From positions 124,001 to 188,000 of the forward strand of contig NZ_JALMDK010000016.1 in NCBI RefSeq assembly GCF_023094165.1: 64,000 bases of DNA, given 5' to 3'. The stretch comes from Crossiella sp. S99.2 (GTDB taxonomy: Bacteria > Actinomycetota > Actinomycetes > Mycobacteriales > Pseudonocardiaceae). The notes under the pieces were generated by a model, which searched no databases, was not told the DNA's origin, and saw only the letters and a list, made by a program, of their open reading frames with translations. Positions 8,718 to 17,734 of this stretch are shown here, piece by piece (positions within the stretch are counted from its first letter, which is position 1; each line of letters begins with the position of its first letter). The position numbers were made by a program, and so were the translations under genes.

Positions 8718-9856
8718 AGCCCCAGTCCTCTCGCGATGAGGTCGCGGTGGATCTCGGAGGTGCCGGAGAAAATCGTGCTGGGCAGGGCATCGCCGAGCGC
8801 CTCGACCACGCCGCCCTCGGACAGGAAACCGGTGGCCCCGTGCAATTGGATGGCGTCGAGGGCGTTCTGGATGGCCGCCTCGCTGACCGCCAGCTTGGCC
8901 AGGGAGACCTCCAGGGTGCTGTCCACGCCGCGGTCCCGCCGCGCGCACGCCCGGTACAGCAACAGCCGGGCACCTTCGAGGCGGAGCTTCATGTCGGCGA
9001 TCCGGTGTGCGACCGCCTGGTGCCGGGACAGTGGTTTGCGGAACTGCCTGCGGGTGCGCACATGCGCGATCGTCTGTGTCAGCTGACGGTCCATCGATCC
9101 CAGGTAGGCCGCGAAAAGGCAGGTGCGTTCCCAGGCCATCGAGCTGCTGAAGATGGTGCTGCCCGCGCCTTCGGCGCCGAGCCGGTTCGCCGCGGGCACC
9201 CGGCAGTCGTCGAGGTAGATCGGGGACAGGGGTGAGGTCGTCAGGCCTGGCTTGGCAAAACTCGGCCCCGCGGTGAGTCCAGGCGAGTGCCGGTCCACCA
9301 CGAACGCGCTGAGCCCGAGGTGCCCGTCGGCGGGGTTTGTGCTGGCGTAGACCAGGATGTGGTCGGCGATCGGACCGTTGGTGACGAAGCTCTTGACGCC
9401 GTTGAGCACGTAGTCCGCGCCGTCCCGGATCGCGGTGGTGCGCAACGCGTGCACGTCGGAGCCCGCCTCCGGCTCGGTGATCGCGTTCGCGGCGATCCAC
9501 TCCCCCGAGATCAGCCTGGGCAACAGCCGGGTGCGCAGCTCCGGCCCGCCGTGTTCGGCGATCGGCATCGCGCAGGCGAACAGGTGGGCGCAGGCGGAGA
9601 AGAGCAGCCCCATGTCCTGGCAGCCCTTGGCGAAGGCCTCGATCACCAGCGAGGTGCTGAGCGAATCCAGGCCGAGGCCGCCGTCCGCGGTGGGCACGCT
9701 CAGCCCCAACAGCCCGAATTCCCCACAGCGACGCCACATATCCCGGTCGAAGCGCCCCGCGCGCACCCGCTCCGCCAGACCGCCGTTCAGCGCGGAGCCC
9801 AGTTCGAACGCGCGCTCGGCCAGTGCGCGCTGTTCCTGGTTCGGCTCGAAATCCAT
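8714..9856 (-). CDS. acyl-CoA-dehydrogenase-like flavoenzyme (prolyl-carrier oxidase type)
   Basis: This 380-residue FAD enzyme of the acyl-CoA dehydrogenase superfamily has the family signatures ITEPEAGSD, RRQFRKPL and GTSEIHRDLIARGLGL. The usual MCAD base position reads FSGTSE, with Ser in place of Glu. A Glu in MAWERTCLF occupies the place of the base in isovaleryl-CoA dehydrogenase and, by family knowledge, in PltE/RedW-type prolyl-S-carrier dehydrogenases. With the adenylation and carrier genes directly downstream, it most likely oxidises prolyl-S-carrier to pyrrolyl-S-carrier. ATG 9856 begins MDFEPNQEQ, the normal family start. Confidence 0.85.
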   Translation of the reverse strand: MDFEPNQEQRALAERAFELGSALNGGLAERVRAGRFDRDMWRRCGEFGLLGLSVPTADGGLGLDSLSTSLVIEAFAKGCQDMGLLFSACAHLFACAMPIAEHGGPELRTRLLPRLISGEWIAANAITEPEAGSDVHALRTTAIRDGADYVLNGVKSFVTNGPIADHILVYASTNPADGHLGLSAFVVDRHSPGLTAGPSFAKPGLTTSPLSPIYLDDCRVPAANRLGAEGAGSTIFSSSMAWERTCLFAAYLGSMDRQLTQTIAHVRTRRQFRKPLSRHQAVAHRIADMKLRLEGARLLLYRACARRDRGVDSTLEVSLAKLAVSEAAIQNALDAIQLHGATGFLSEGGVVEALGDALPSTIFSGTSEIHRDLIARGLGL

Positions 9857-9872
9857 TGCCCAGCCCCCAATA

Positions 9873-10886
9873 TCAGTTGACGGTGGCCAGCCGGATGCCG
9901 TCGGTGACCTGGTAGCGGTCGCTGTGCGCGGACCAGTCCAGATTCCCGCGCATCCAGGAGCGCAGACCGTCGGCGAAGGTCCGCACGGCGTCGACCGCCG
10001 CGGGTTCCAGGCCGCGCCAGTGGCCCAGCAGGGTTTCCGCCTCGGCCTCCGCCTGGTGGAACTCCGCGAGCTGCCTGCCGATGAGGACGTAGGTCTCGTC
10101 GACGGCCGTTTGCAGGTCCAGGTCGCGTTCGCGGGCCAGCACCAGGACTCCGTTGCTGACCTCGCCCGCGGCCAGTTCCTTGCGCAGCGACACAATGTCG
10201 TTCACCCAGACCACGACGTCGGCCGCCCGGTTGAACATCAGCCGGGTCTCCTCGAACTCGTGCAGCAGCGCGGGAACCTCCTGGCCGGTGGCCACCTCGA
10301 TCAGGTCCAGCGACGGGGTGATGCCGCCGGAGGACCGGCGGAACTGGCGATACCACCCGAGATCCGGGACCTGCCGGTGCCGCCGGTTGAACGCCTCGTA
10401 CTTGAAGGCGACCAGGAAATGCGCCATGTGCAGGGCGAACCGGTGCCGCCAGGACGTGCTCATCCCGGCCGACAGCCGCTGCCACACCTCGGACAGCTGG
10501 GCTTCCAGCGGTGTCGCGCCAGCCAATCCTGGTGCACCGGCGAGGATGTCCATCGTGCGGGCCGCCGCCGCGTCGTAGTCGCCGCTCGGCTGCTCGTGGC
10601 AGTCGTCGATGACGAACGCCCAGGTGAACCAGCCCGTGACGGCGGGGATCCGGGCTGGGGCGATGGTCGGGTACGAGCGGGCGATGAGTTCACCGAGCCG
10701 GGTGCGGGCGAGCTTGTCCCGCGCGCTGGGGCCGTCCAGCAACGCGTACCGGTCGGCCCAGTCGAGGATGCCTGCTTCGAGTTCGGCCAGGTGCGGGGAA
10801 ATCGCCGAGGGCAGGTCGAGCAGCGGGTGCCCGGCCGGTGGGTCCAGACGCAACGCTCCGGCTAGGTCCGCTGGCGCATCGGTCAC
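9873..10886 (-). CDS. class I terpene synthase
   Basis: This 337-residue class I terpene cyclase ionises a prenyl diphosphate with three magnesium ions. The aspartate-rich motif is DDCHE at residues 94-98. The NSE triad is N229, S233 and E237 within NDIVSLRKE. A near-C-terminal RY lies in HSDRYQVTDG. Length and motifs match bacterial sesquiterpene synthases such as the pentalenene or epi-isozizaene type. It starts at GTG 10886 in a GTGA overlap with the P450 stop, so the two are translationally coupled, as often seen for a terpene synthase and its dedicated P450. The product skeleton cannot be read. Confidence 0.93.
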   Translation of the reverse strand: MTDAPADLAGALRLDPPAGHPLLDLPSAISPHLAELEAGILDWADRYALLDGPSARDKLARTRLGELIARSYPTIAPARIPAVTGWFTWAFVIDDCHEQPSGDYDAAAARTMDILAGAPGLAGATPLEAQLSEVWQRLSAGMSTSWRHRFALHMAHFLVAFKYEAFNRRHRQVPDLGWYRQFRRSSGGITPSLDLIEVATGQEVPALLHEFEETRLMFNRAADVVVWVNDIVSLRKELAAGEVSNGVLVLARERDLDLQTAVDETYVLIGRQLAEFHQAEAEAETLLGHWRGLEPAAVDAVRTFADGLRSWMRGNLDWSAHSDRYQVTDGIRLATVN

Positions 10887-12253
10887 GACGCGATTCCGGG
10901 GCGGCGGGGCTGCAGGATCATCGGCAGGTCGCCGGTGGTCAGCTCCGCCTTGGCCACCGGGCACAGCGTGTGGCCCGGCTTGTGCCGCAGCGTCCAGCGG
11001 GCGGTGATGGCGGCCAGCGCGATGGTCATCTCGTGGTTGGCCAGCACATCGCCGAGGCATTTGCGGGTGCCGCCGCTGAAGGAGATCACCGCGTTCTTCG
11101 GCAGGGTCCGGAGGTTCTCGGGCAGCCAGCGGTCGGGTGCGAACGTGTCCGGATCGGCGAAGACCGCCGGGTCGCGGTGCAGGGCGTAGGGGCTGAACAG
11201 GATGCTTGCGCCGCAAGGGATCCGGTGCCCGCCCAGGGTGGTGTCCACGGTGGCCCGGCGGGTGATGAACCAGACCGGTGGATACAGCCGCAGGGCCTCG
11301 TTCACCACGCGGTTGGTGAACGGCAGCGCCGGGAAGTCCGCCTCGGTGGCGGTGCGGCCGTTGAGCACCGAGTCGACCTCCGCGTGCAGCCGGGCCTCGG
11401 CCTCGGGATGCCGGCTCAGCAGGTACAGCGCCCAGGTCAGGCCGGCGGCCGGGGTCTCAACTCCGGCCGCGAGCACCGTCATCAACTCGTCGCGGATCTC
11501 GGTGTCACTCAGGCTCGCGCCCTGTTCGTCCCGCGCGGACAACAGGATCGAGAGGAAGTCCTCATCGGGCCGGGTGCCTGCACGGTAGCCGGCCAGCATC
11601 CCGGAGATGACGTCCTCCAGTCGCTGGAGCGCGTGCCGGAACTCCCGGTTGGCCTTGGTCGGGACCTGGTGCACCACCGGCAGCGGCACCATCATCCGGC
11701 GGTAGACCCCCCGCCACACCACCGGAAAGGAGCGCTGGACCTCCGCGATCGCGTCCGCGCCGATCCGCTCGTCGGAGAACATCAGCTGCGCGGTCACCCG
11801 GGTGGTCAGCCTGCTGATCTCGCCCGGCAGGTTGATCTCCTGCCCCGGTTGCCAGGAGTCGACCAGCTCGGCCACGTGCCGGGCCATCACGCCGCTGTAT
11901 GCCTCGATCTTGGCCTTCTGGAAGGCGGGCTGGATGAAGCCGCGCTGGCGCTTGTGCGTCCGCGAGCTACAGGTGCCCACCCCGTCGCCGAGGATGACCC
12001 GCATCTTGTCGATGAACTCCCCGCCCTTGTCGAAGGTCCGCGGGTTGTGCAGCACCTCCTGGACCACGTCGTGCGTCACCGCCATGTACGCGGTGCTGCG
12101 CCCCAGCCGCACCCGCACCACATCGCCCTGCTCCCGCAGCGCGGGCAGGTAGTTCAGCGGATCCCGGAAGATGTGCAGCGCGTTGCCCAGCAACGGCAAT
12201 CGCCCTGGGGCGTCGCCCAGCCGGTACTGACGGCGTTCCTCCGCTAGGGCCAT
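10883..12253 (-). CDS. cytochrome P450, terpenoid-oxidising type (CYP183/PtlI-like)
   Basis: This 456-residue P450 is the first gene of the operon. The N-terminal LPLLGNALHIFRDPLNYLPAL resembles pentalenene oxygenase-type (CYP183) enzymes. The I-helix is AGVETPAAG, keeping the Ala-Gly...Thr core but with Pro after the Thr. The K-helix has NEALRLYPP, and the heme loop is FSGGTRKCLG. ATG 12253 was chosen because it gives the usual N-terminus; the frame extends 36 residues further upstream without family-like sequence. Coupling to the terpene synthase indicates that it oxidises the terpene, for example to an alcohol that could then be acylated (inference). Confidence 0.9.
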   Translation of the reverse strand: MALAEERRQYRLGDAPGRLPLLGNALHIFRDPLNYLPALREQGDVVRVRLGRSTAYMAVTHDVVQEVLHNPRTFDKGGEFIDKMRVILGDGVGTCSSRTHKRQRGFIQPAFQKAKIEAYSGVMARHVAELVDSWQPGQEINLPGEISRLTTRVTAQLMFSDERIGADAIAEVQRSFPVVWRGVYRRMMVPLPVVHQVPTKANREFRHALQRLEDVISGMLAGYRAGTRPDEDFLSILLSARDEQGASLSDTEIRDELMTVLAAGVETPAAGLTWALYLLSRHPEAEARLHAEVDSVLNGRTATEADFPALPFTNRVVNEALRLYPPVWFITRRATVDTTLGGHRIPCGASILFSPYALHRDPAVFADPDTFAPDRWLPENLRTLPKNAVISFSGGTRKCLGDVLANHEMTIALAAITARWTLRHKPGHTLCPVAKAELTTGDLPMILQPRRPGIAS

Positions 12254-12480
12254 GTGGAGCAGCCTCGCGCGTGGCGCGGCGCAGACCCATCCGTCAGGCG
12301 ACCAGAACAATCCCCCGACCGGAGGGAAGATCCCCCGCCGGTCGGCCCCTGCCCTGCACACCGCACGGGAGAGCCACGACAGCTCCCCCCACCCGGCGGG
12401 GGGTCATCCAGCCAGTCAGAGCACCGTTCTGGACTCCTGACTGATGTGGCAGGCAGCTGGCGCCCGCGAGGCTGATCCAC
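12254..12480. promoter_or_regulatory. divergent promoter region with two inverted repeats
   Basis: This 227-bp gap separates the leftward biosynthetic operon from the rightward Spo0M gene. It contains two clean inverted repeats: CCGACCGG at 12315-12322 with CCGGTCGG at 12338-12345, and CAGTCAG at 12413-12419 with CTGACTG at 12437-12443. Either could be an operator for the nearby regulators, or mRNA leader structure. No -10/-35 can be called with confidence. Confidence 0.45.
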
Positions 12481-13230
12481 ATGACACTGAGCGAGGTCGG
12501 CATCGGTGGCCCCTCCGTCACGACGGTCCTGGACTCGCCGCACGCCATGCCCGGCCAGCCGGTACGCGGACAGGTGCGGGTGCACGGTGGGTCCGCGGCG
12601 GGTGAGATCAGCCAGGTCCTGCTGTCGCTGGTCACCGAAGCGGAGAGCGAGAGCGGGCCCGGCGGCGGCGCCGAGTACGCCCGGCTGGTGCTGCGGGACG
12701 GCCTGCGGATGTCAGCGGGCGAGCTGGCCATCCTCCCGTTCCAGCTGCCGGTGCCCTGGGAAATGCCGATCACCGCGGTCAGTGGTGCGCCGCTGCCCCG
12801 GACGGCCGCGGCGATCCGGACCGAGCTGGTGGGGCCGGGCTCGTGCGACCTCGACTGGGTGCAGGTCAACCCGCTGCCCGCCCAGCAGCGGGTCCTCGAC
12901 GCGTTGCGGCAGCTCGGATTCTCCTTCCGCGGCACCGGGGTGGAAGCGGGCCGGGTGCCGGACCTGCCCCAGGAGCTGGGCTGCTACCAGACACTCGCGT
13001 TCGCCCCGCCCACCCAGTTCACGGACCGGATCGACGAGGTCGAACTGATCTTCGTGGCGAGCCAGTCCGAGCTGTGCGTGCTGCTGACGGCCAACCGGCT
13101 CGGGGGCGTGTTCCCGCACGGGGACAACGCTTTCGGCCACTTCCGGATGTCGCACCTGGACGCGCGGGTCAACGACTGGGCACCGATGATCTCCGGCTGG
13201 CTCACCCTGACCGCCGAGCGCGGCCAGTGA
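12481..13230 (+). CDS. Spo0M-family (arrestin-like) protein
   Basis: This 249-residue cytosolic protein matches the sporulation-control Spo0M family. It has an arrestin-like two-beta-sandwich N-terminal half (VLDSPHAMPGQPVRGQVRVHGG, then VLLSLVTEAE and ILPFQLPVPWEMP) and an acidic, HGDNAFGHF-containing C-terminal half. Family members affect sporulation or cell-envelope morphology; the biochemical role is unclear. It is divergent from the biosynthetic operon and 48 bp upstream of a two-component system on the same strand, with which it may be co-transcribed. Confidence 0.85.
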   Translation: MTLSEVGIGGPSVTTVLDSPHAMPGQPVRGQVRVHGGSAAGEISQVLLSLVTEAESESGPGGGAEYARLVLRDGLRMSAGELAILPFQLPVPWEMPITAVSGAPLPRTAAAIRTELVGPGSCDLDWVQVNPLPAQQRVLDALRQLGFSFRGTGVEAGRVPDLPQELGCYQTLAFAPPTQFTDRIDEVELIFVASQSELCVLLTANRLGGVFPHGDNAFGHFRMSHLDARVNDWAPMISGWLTLTAERGQ

Positions 13231-13278
13231 TCGCCTGAGCTGGTGCAGGCGAGTCTGGCCCCCGCAAAGGAGCGTGGC

Positions 13279-13938
13279 GTGATTCGGGTGGTCGTCGTGG
13301 ACGACGAAGAGCTGGTGCGGTCGGGTTTCCGCCTCATCCTCCAGGCGGCAGGGGACATCCAGGTGGTGGCCACCGCGTCCGGCGAGCAGGCGGTGCGCGA
13401 GGTGGAGCTACAGCGGCCCGATGTGGTGTTGCTGGACATCCGGATGTCCGATGTGGACGGACTCACCGTGCTGCGCCGGCTCCAGTGCCTGCGCCCCGCA
13501 CCGGTGGTGGCCATGCTGACCACCTTCGACTCCGACGAGTACATCGCCACCGCGTTGCGCTCCGGCGCGGCCGGCTTCATCCTCAAGGACACCGCGCCCG
13601 TGCAGCTGGCCCAGCTGGTGCGCACCCTGGCCGCGGGCGGGGTGGTGCTCTCCGCCAAGGTCACCCGCACGGTGGTGGACGGCTACCTCGGGGCGCGCAC
13701 GGACGCGGCGGCCGTGGCGCGAGCCGGACAGCTCTCCGAACGGGAGCACGCGGTGCTGGTGCTGATCGCGGAAGGCTTGTCCAACAACGAGATCGGCGCC
13801 CGGGTGCACCTCAGCGCCGGCACGGTGAAGGACCACGTCAGCGCCATCCTGACCAAGCTGCGGGTGGGCAGCCGGGTGCAGGCGGCGCTGGTGGCCGAGC
13901 GCGCGGGCCTGCTCGCCGAGCCGGGACCCCGGCCATGA
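13279..13938 (+). CDS. NarL/LuxR-family response regulator
   Basis: This 219-residue response regulator has receiver residues DDE at 8-10 and a phospho-acceptor Asp53 in VVLLDIRM, a switch Lys in ILKDTAP, and a C-terminal LuxR helix-turn-helix (LSEREHAVLVLIAEGLSN...TVKDHVSAILTKL). GTG 13279 was chosen because AAAGGAG lies directly upstream and the protein then begins IRVVVVDDE; an in-frame start at 13243 would add 12 residues. Its stop overlaps the kinase start as ATGA, so it pairs with the histidine kinase at 13935. It is a candidate regulator of the flanking P450 and biosynthetic genes. Confidence 0.93.
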   Translation: MIRVVVVDDEELVRSGFRLILQAAGDIQVVATASGEQAVREVELQRPDVVLLDIRMSDVDGLTVLRRLQCLRPAPVVAMLTTFDSDEYIATALRSGAAGFILKDTAPVQLAQLVRTLAAGGVVLSAKVTRTVVDGYLGARTDAAAVARAGQLSEREHAVLVLIAEGLSNNEIGARVHLSAGTVKDHVSAILTKLRVGSRVQAALVAERAGLLAEPGPRP

Positions 13939-15026
13939 CCCACCGGCCGCGCGAGTGGCCCGTCACCGCCGCTGTGGTCGGCGTCGCCGCGATCGAGGCG
14001 ACCTTCGCCGCGTTCACCGAGCTGACCGCGGCCTCCGCGTTCGGCGTGCTCGCCGTGCTCGCGCTGGTGCCGCGGCACCGCTGGCCGTTACCCGCCTTCG
14101 TGCTGGCGCTGCCCGCCCTGATGTTCCTCGATTTGCTTATCCCGGCAATCGTTGTCCTGTACACGGTCGCCGCCCGGTACCGGAACTGGTGGCTGATCAG
14201 CGGCTGCGGGCTGGCCGTGGCGGTCTGCCAGTTCTTCCCGCTGCCCGCGCCGGGCTCGGCGGTCACGGCCACCGAACTGGCGCTCAACCTGATGGACTCG
14301 ATCTTGCTGGCCGGCGGGTCGATCCTGCTCGGCCGGTTCCTGCAAACCCGGCACGAACTGGCCCTGCGGCTGGCCGAGGTCCAGGAAGCCAGGGACCACG
14401 AACGGCAACTCGACGCCCAGGTGATCCTGACCAAGGAACGCAACCAGCTGGCCCGCGAGATGCACGACGTCGTTTCCCACCAGGTCAGCCTGATCGCGGT
14501 GCAGGCCGCCGTGGTCACGGTGAGCACCACCGATCCGACCGCGCGGGCGGCGGCGGCGCACATCCGCACGCTGTCGGTGAACACCCTGGACGAACTGCGG
14601 CACATGATCAACCTGCTGCGCGCCGCCGGTACCCCCGCCACCGAACTCGCCCCGCAGCCCACGCTGACCGAGCTGCGCTGGCTGATCGACAACAGCGGGA
14701 TCGACATCGAGCTGACCGGCGGCATCCCCACTGGCATCGAGGCGCCGGTGCAGCGGGCCATCTACCGCACCATCCAGGAGGCGCTGACCAACGTCCGCAA
14801 GCACGCCCCCGGCGCCAAGGCCATTATCGAGTTCAGCCAGGACAACACCGACCTGACCGTCACCGTCACCAACACCGCGTCCAGCCGGCCCGCCCTCGCC
14901 CTGCCCAGCGCCCGCCACGGGCTCATCGGCTTGCAGGAACGGGCTGCCCTGCTGGACGGGCGATTCCACGCGGGCCCCACGGCCGACGGCGGATTCCAGC
15001 TCCGGCTGCGACTTCCGCTCACCTGA
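13935..15026 (+). CDS. NarL-type sensor histidine kinase
   Basis: This 363-residue membrane histidine kinase has an N-terminal block of about four to five transmembrane segments (residues 10-135) and no sizeable extracellular sensor, so it may sense within the membrane. A coiled region (residues 138-165) leads to the HisKA_3 box REMHDVVSHQVSLI, with phospho-acceptor His177. The N box is EALTNVRKHAPG, and the ATPase ends RHGLIGLQERAALLDG. It is translationally coupled to its response regulator. Confidence 0.92.
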   Translation: MTHRPREWPVTAAVVGVAAIEATFAAFTELTAASAFGVLAVLALVPRHRWPLPAFVLALPALMFLDLLIPAIVVLYTVAARYRNWWLISGCGLAVAVCQFFPLPAPGSAVTATELALNLMDSILLAGGSILLGRFLQTRHELALRLAEVQEARDHERQLDAQVILTKERNQLAREMHDVVSHQVSLIAVQAAVVTVSTTDPTARAAAAHIRTLSVNTLDELRHMINLLRAAGTPATELAPQPTLTELRWLIDNSGIDIELTGGIPTGIEAPVQRAIYRTIQEALTNVRKHAPGAKAIIEFSQDNTDLTVTVTNTASSRPALALPSARHGLIGLQERAALLDGRFHAGPTADGGFQLRLRLPLT

Positions 15027-15050
15027 TGGCCCGACGACGAAAGGCCAACC

Positions 15051-16304
15051 ATGACCGAATCCACCGACCACCGGCCGGCCGCGGAGAGTTTGCAGCCACT
15101 CGGGTCGCGCCGGGACCGGTTCGCCCCGCACGCCTCGCTGCGCGCGGTGCAGGCGAGCGGGACGAGTTGCCCGGTCACCACCGTGACCGGCCGGGTCAGC
15201 ACCCTGGTGGCCGGGCACGCCCAGGCGCACGCGGTGCACGGCACGGACACGCTCAGCCTGGGCGCGGTGCCACCACCCGAGGGCACCGCCGTCGGCCTGA
15301 CCGACGAGCAGATCCGCCGCCGCCGGGCAGGCATGCTGCTGCTCATGGACGCGCCCGAACACGGCCGGGTGCGGCGCACCGTGGCACCGCGTTTCACCGT
15401 CCGCGCGATCAAAGCCCTTGCCCCGCAGGTAGAACTCGTCGTCAGCGAGCAGCTGGACCAGTTCGTCGCCGCGGGCGCGCCTGGCGATCTGGTGTCCGGC
15501 TTCGCCATGCCGGTGCCCTCGCTGGTGATCTGCCGCCTGCTCGGCGTCCCCTACACCGACCAGGACCAGTTCCAGCGGCGGGCCGCACTGATCAGTTCCG
15601 CGAGTCTGCCGCCCGCCCGGCGCGGTGCGCTGGAGGACGAGGCCCTCGACTACATGCGGGAACTGGTCGCCAAGGCCCGGCGCGAGCCCGGTGACGACCT
15701 GCTCGGCTACCTCGTCCGCGAGCACGGTCAGCAGGCCGTCGCGGACGGCGGTGTCGACGATGACGAGATCGCCGGGCTGGCCAACCTGCTGTTGATCGCC
15801 GGCCACGACACCACCGCCAACACCATCGCGCTGGGTGTGCTTGCGCTGCTGGAGAATCCGGACCAGCTCAAGCTGTTCCGGGCCGCCATCGCCCAGGATG
15901 ATCACGACGCGGTGGGCCGGGCCGTGGAGGAAATCCTGCGCTTCACCAGTGTGGTGTCCAGTGGATTCCCTCGCCTCGCGCTCGCCGACACCACAGTCGG
16001 CGAGCAGACCTATCCGGCGGGCACGATGATCAGCGCGTCCCTTGCCGCGGCCAATCGCGACCCCGCGTTCGGCCCCGACCTGGACACCCTCGACCTGACC
16101 CGCCACACCAGGGGACACGTCGCCTTCGGCTTCGGCGCGCACCACTGCCTGGGCGCGCCACTGGCCCGCCTGGAGCTACGCGCCGCGCTCACCGCGTTGC
16201 TGACCCGGCTGCCGGAGTTGCGTCTGGCCGACCCCGGCAGTGCCGTCGCCTTCCGCCGCGACTCGTTCATCCACGGCATCGAATCGCTACCCGTCACCTG
16301 GTGA
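15051..16304 (+). CDS. cytochrome P450, CYP105-like
   Basis: This 417-residue P450 has I-helix AGHDTTANT, ExxR in EEILRFTS and heme loop FGFGAHHCLGAPLARLE, and ends SLPVTW. It lies 24 bp after the kinase gene behind GAAAGG, so it is probably in the same unit and controlled by that two-component system. CYP105-type enzymes are typically broad oxidases of secondary metabolites or xenobiotics. Its end overlaps the convergent VanZ/RDD gene by 11 bp. No ferredoxin gene accompanies it. Confidence 0.93.
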   Translation: MTESTDHRPAAESLQPLGSRRDRFAPHASLRAVQASGTSCPVTTVTGRVSTLVAGHAQAHAVHGTDTLSLGAVPPPEGTAVGLTDEQIRRRRAGMLLLMDAPEHGRVRRTVAPRFTVRAIKALAPQVELVVSEQLDQFVAAGAPGDLVSGFAMPVPSLVICRLLGVPYTDQDQFQRRAALISSASLPPARRGALEDEALDYMRELVAKARREPGDDLLGYLVREHGQQAVADGGVDDDEIAGLANLLLIAGHDTTANTIALGVLALLENPDQLKLFRAAIAQDDHDAVGRAVEEILRFTSVVSSGFPRLALADTTVGEQTYPAGTMISASLAAANRDPAFGPDLDTLDLTRHTRGHVAFGFGAHHCLGAPLARLELRAALTALLTRLPELRLADPGSAVAFRRDSFIHGIESLPVTW

Positions 16305-17403
16305 CTGGCTCCCGGGCGTCGATCACGCGCAGGCCGGAGACCAGACCGGAGAAGCCGCGGTGACTGCGCGGGCGCCAGGCGAACACCACCGCGGCGAAGG
16401 CCAGCAGGCCCGGCAGGAAGCTCAGCCCGGGCCAGTACTGCTCCAGGCCGCTGAACAGGTAGTAGCCGAAGGTGCCTGCCAGCAACGCGGGCAGGATCCG
16501 GACGCCGGGGTGGCCGCCGTCCGGGCCGGTGCGGCGCAAGCGGACCGCCTGCTGGCCAAAGGTGGCGCCGCTCGGTCGCAGGGCCGGGATGGCCAGCAGG
16601 ACGACGGCGGGCAGCCAGGTGCTGAGCACGGTCAGCGCCAGCCGCCCGCCGGGGCTGTCGTTGAGCCACACCTGGAAGGCGAAGTGCGCGATCACGTTGG
16701 TGGAACCGGCCAGCAGACCACCCAGGATCACCACCGAGAGCAGGTCCACCAGCATGCCCTGGAACCGCCGGAAGGTGGTGACCGGACGGGGATCGCCCGC
16801 GGGGATCTCGGTGCTGCGGTCGAACAGCCGCAGCAGCGGCGCGGCCAGCACACCGAGCGCGGCGCCCGAGGTGTTGGTGATCAGGTCGTCCACGTCGAAG
16901 AGCCGGTACGGGCAGGCGAAGAGGAACCAGTTCCCGGTGAGCTGGGTGCACTCGATGAACAGCGACACCCCGAACCCGGCCAGGATGACCACCGGCGCGC
17001 TGCGGCGGGTGTAGTGCCGCAGGAACGCGCCCAGCGGCAGGAACAGCGCCACGTTGAACAGCAGTTGCTGCACCGCGGGGTTGGCCAGCACGGCGCCGAA
17101 ACCGTTGCCGCGCTGCAACTTGGCCACATCGGCCAGCGACGCCAGCGGGGTCAGCTGCGGATGCGTGGCGTGCGCCGCGCACCAGGCCGCGTCGATCTGC
17201 GGGATCGGGAAGAGCGTGTAGGCCAGCAGCGCCAGCCCGTAGAGCAGGAACCCGAAGGCCAGCACCGCTTGGCCAAGGCCCAGCTCACCGCGGCGGCGGT
17301 AACTGCGGACGACGAACGGGGCGAACAACGCCACGGCAAGCAGACTCGCCCCGACAATGGCGAGGACCGCGGGCAGCAACCTGGTCAAGGACAACCTCTG
17401 CAC
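16294..17403 (-). CDS. VanZ-like / RDD-domain membrane protein
   Basis: This is a 369-residue integral membrane protein with two modules. An N-terminal VanZ-like domain (residues about 40-190) has the LFNVALFLPLGAFLRHY and DVDDLITNTSGAALG blocks typical of VanZ. A C-terminal RDD domain (about 210-365) has RRFQGMLVDLLSVVILGG and FGQQAVRLRR. VanZ relatives can give low-level teicoplanin resistance, but most are of unknown function. GTG 17403 is the only plausible start, with a weak ribosome binding site. It is convergent with the P450 at 15051. Confidence 0.87.
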   Translation of the reverse strand: MQRLSLTRLLPAVLAIVGASLLAVALFAPFVVRSYRRRGELGLGQAVLAFGFLLYGLALLAYTLFPIPQIDAAWCAAHATHPQLTPLASLADVAKLQRGNGFGAVLANPAVQQLLFNVALFLPLGAFLRHYTRRSAPVVILAGFGVSLFIECTQLTGNWFLFACPYRLFDVDDLITNTSGAALGVLAAPLLRLFDRSTEIPAGDPRPVTTFRRFQGMLVDLLSVVILGGLLAGSTNVIAHFAFQVWLNDSPGGRLALTVLSTWLPAVVLLAIPALRPSGATFGQQAVRLRRTGPDGGHPGVRILPALLAGTFGYYLFSGLEQYWPGLSFLPGLLAFAAVVFAWRPRSHRGFSGLVSGLRVIDAREPVTR

Positions 17404-17493
17404 TCAGCGAACGAACACCGGGCCGATGCCCGGCACGGTGGCGCACGCTACCGCCCACCGCGGCCGGTTCCGGCGCGCGACGCGGGACGCCTA

Positions 17494-17600
17494 CTCCATT
17501 GTGGACAATCGGGCAACGGCTCGGTCCGTTTGTCCATTGTGGAGTCCCCGCATCCTGCCCTCGACACCGCCCACCGCGGGTTACGCTACAGCTTGTAGCG
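17494..17600. promoter_or_regulatory. palindromic sites in a 330-bp non-coding stretch
   Basis: The non-coding stretch 17404-17734 contains an imperfect inverted repeat, CTCCATTGTGGACA at 17494-17507 facing TGTCCATTGTGGAG at 17531-17544, and a perfect short palindrome, CGCTACA-gct-TGTAGCG, at 17584-17600. These look like repressor operators or promoter-proximal sites for the VanZ gene and/or the secreted-protein locus downstream. No regulator in the window can be matched to them. Confidence 0.4.
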
Positions 17601-17734
17601 AAATTAGCCTGTTCGGCGTATTCCCCGCCACCACCGACCCGGATAACGTTTTTCCCAGGGGGGCACTTTCGGGATCAAATCCCACAGCGAGGAGATTCTT
17701 TGAACAATTCCGCACGCCTGCGCCCGCGCTAGTC

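Noticed and set aside
7239..9737. One 832-residue fusion of dehydrogenase region and adenylation domain
   Set aside because: The upstream part of this frame is a shadow of the dehydrogenase gene. The adenylation protein starts at GTG 8717 in a GTGA overlap.
15051..16304. P450 at 15051 as part of the leftward biosynthetic operon
   Set aside because: It is on the opposite strand, downstream of the two-component pair; only a functional link is possible.
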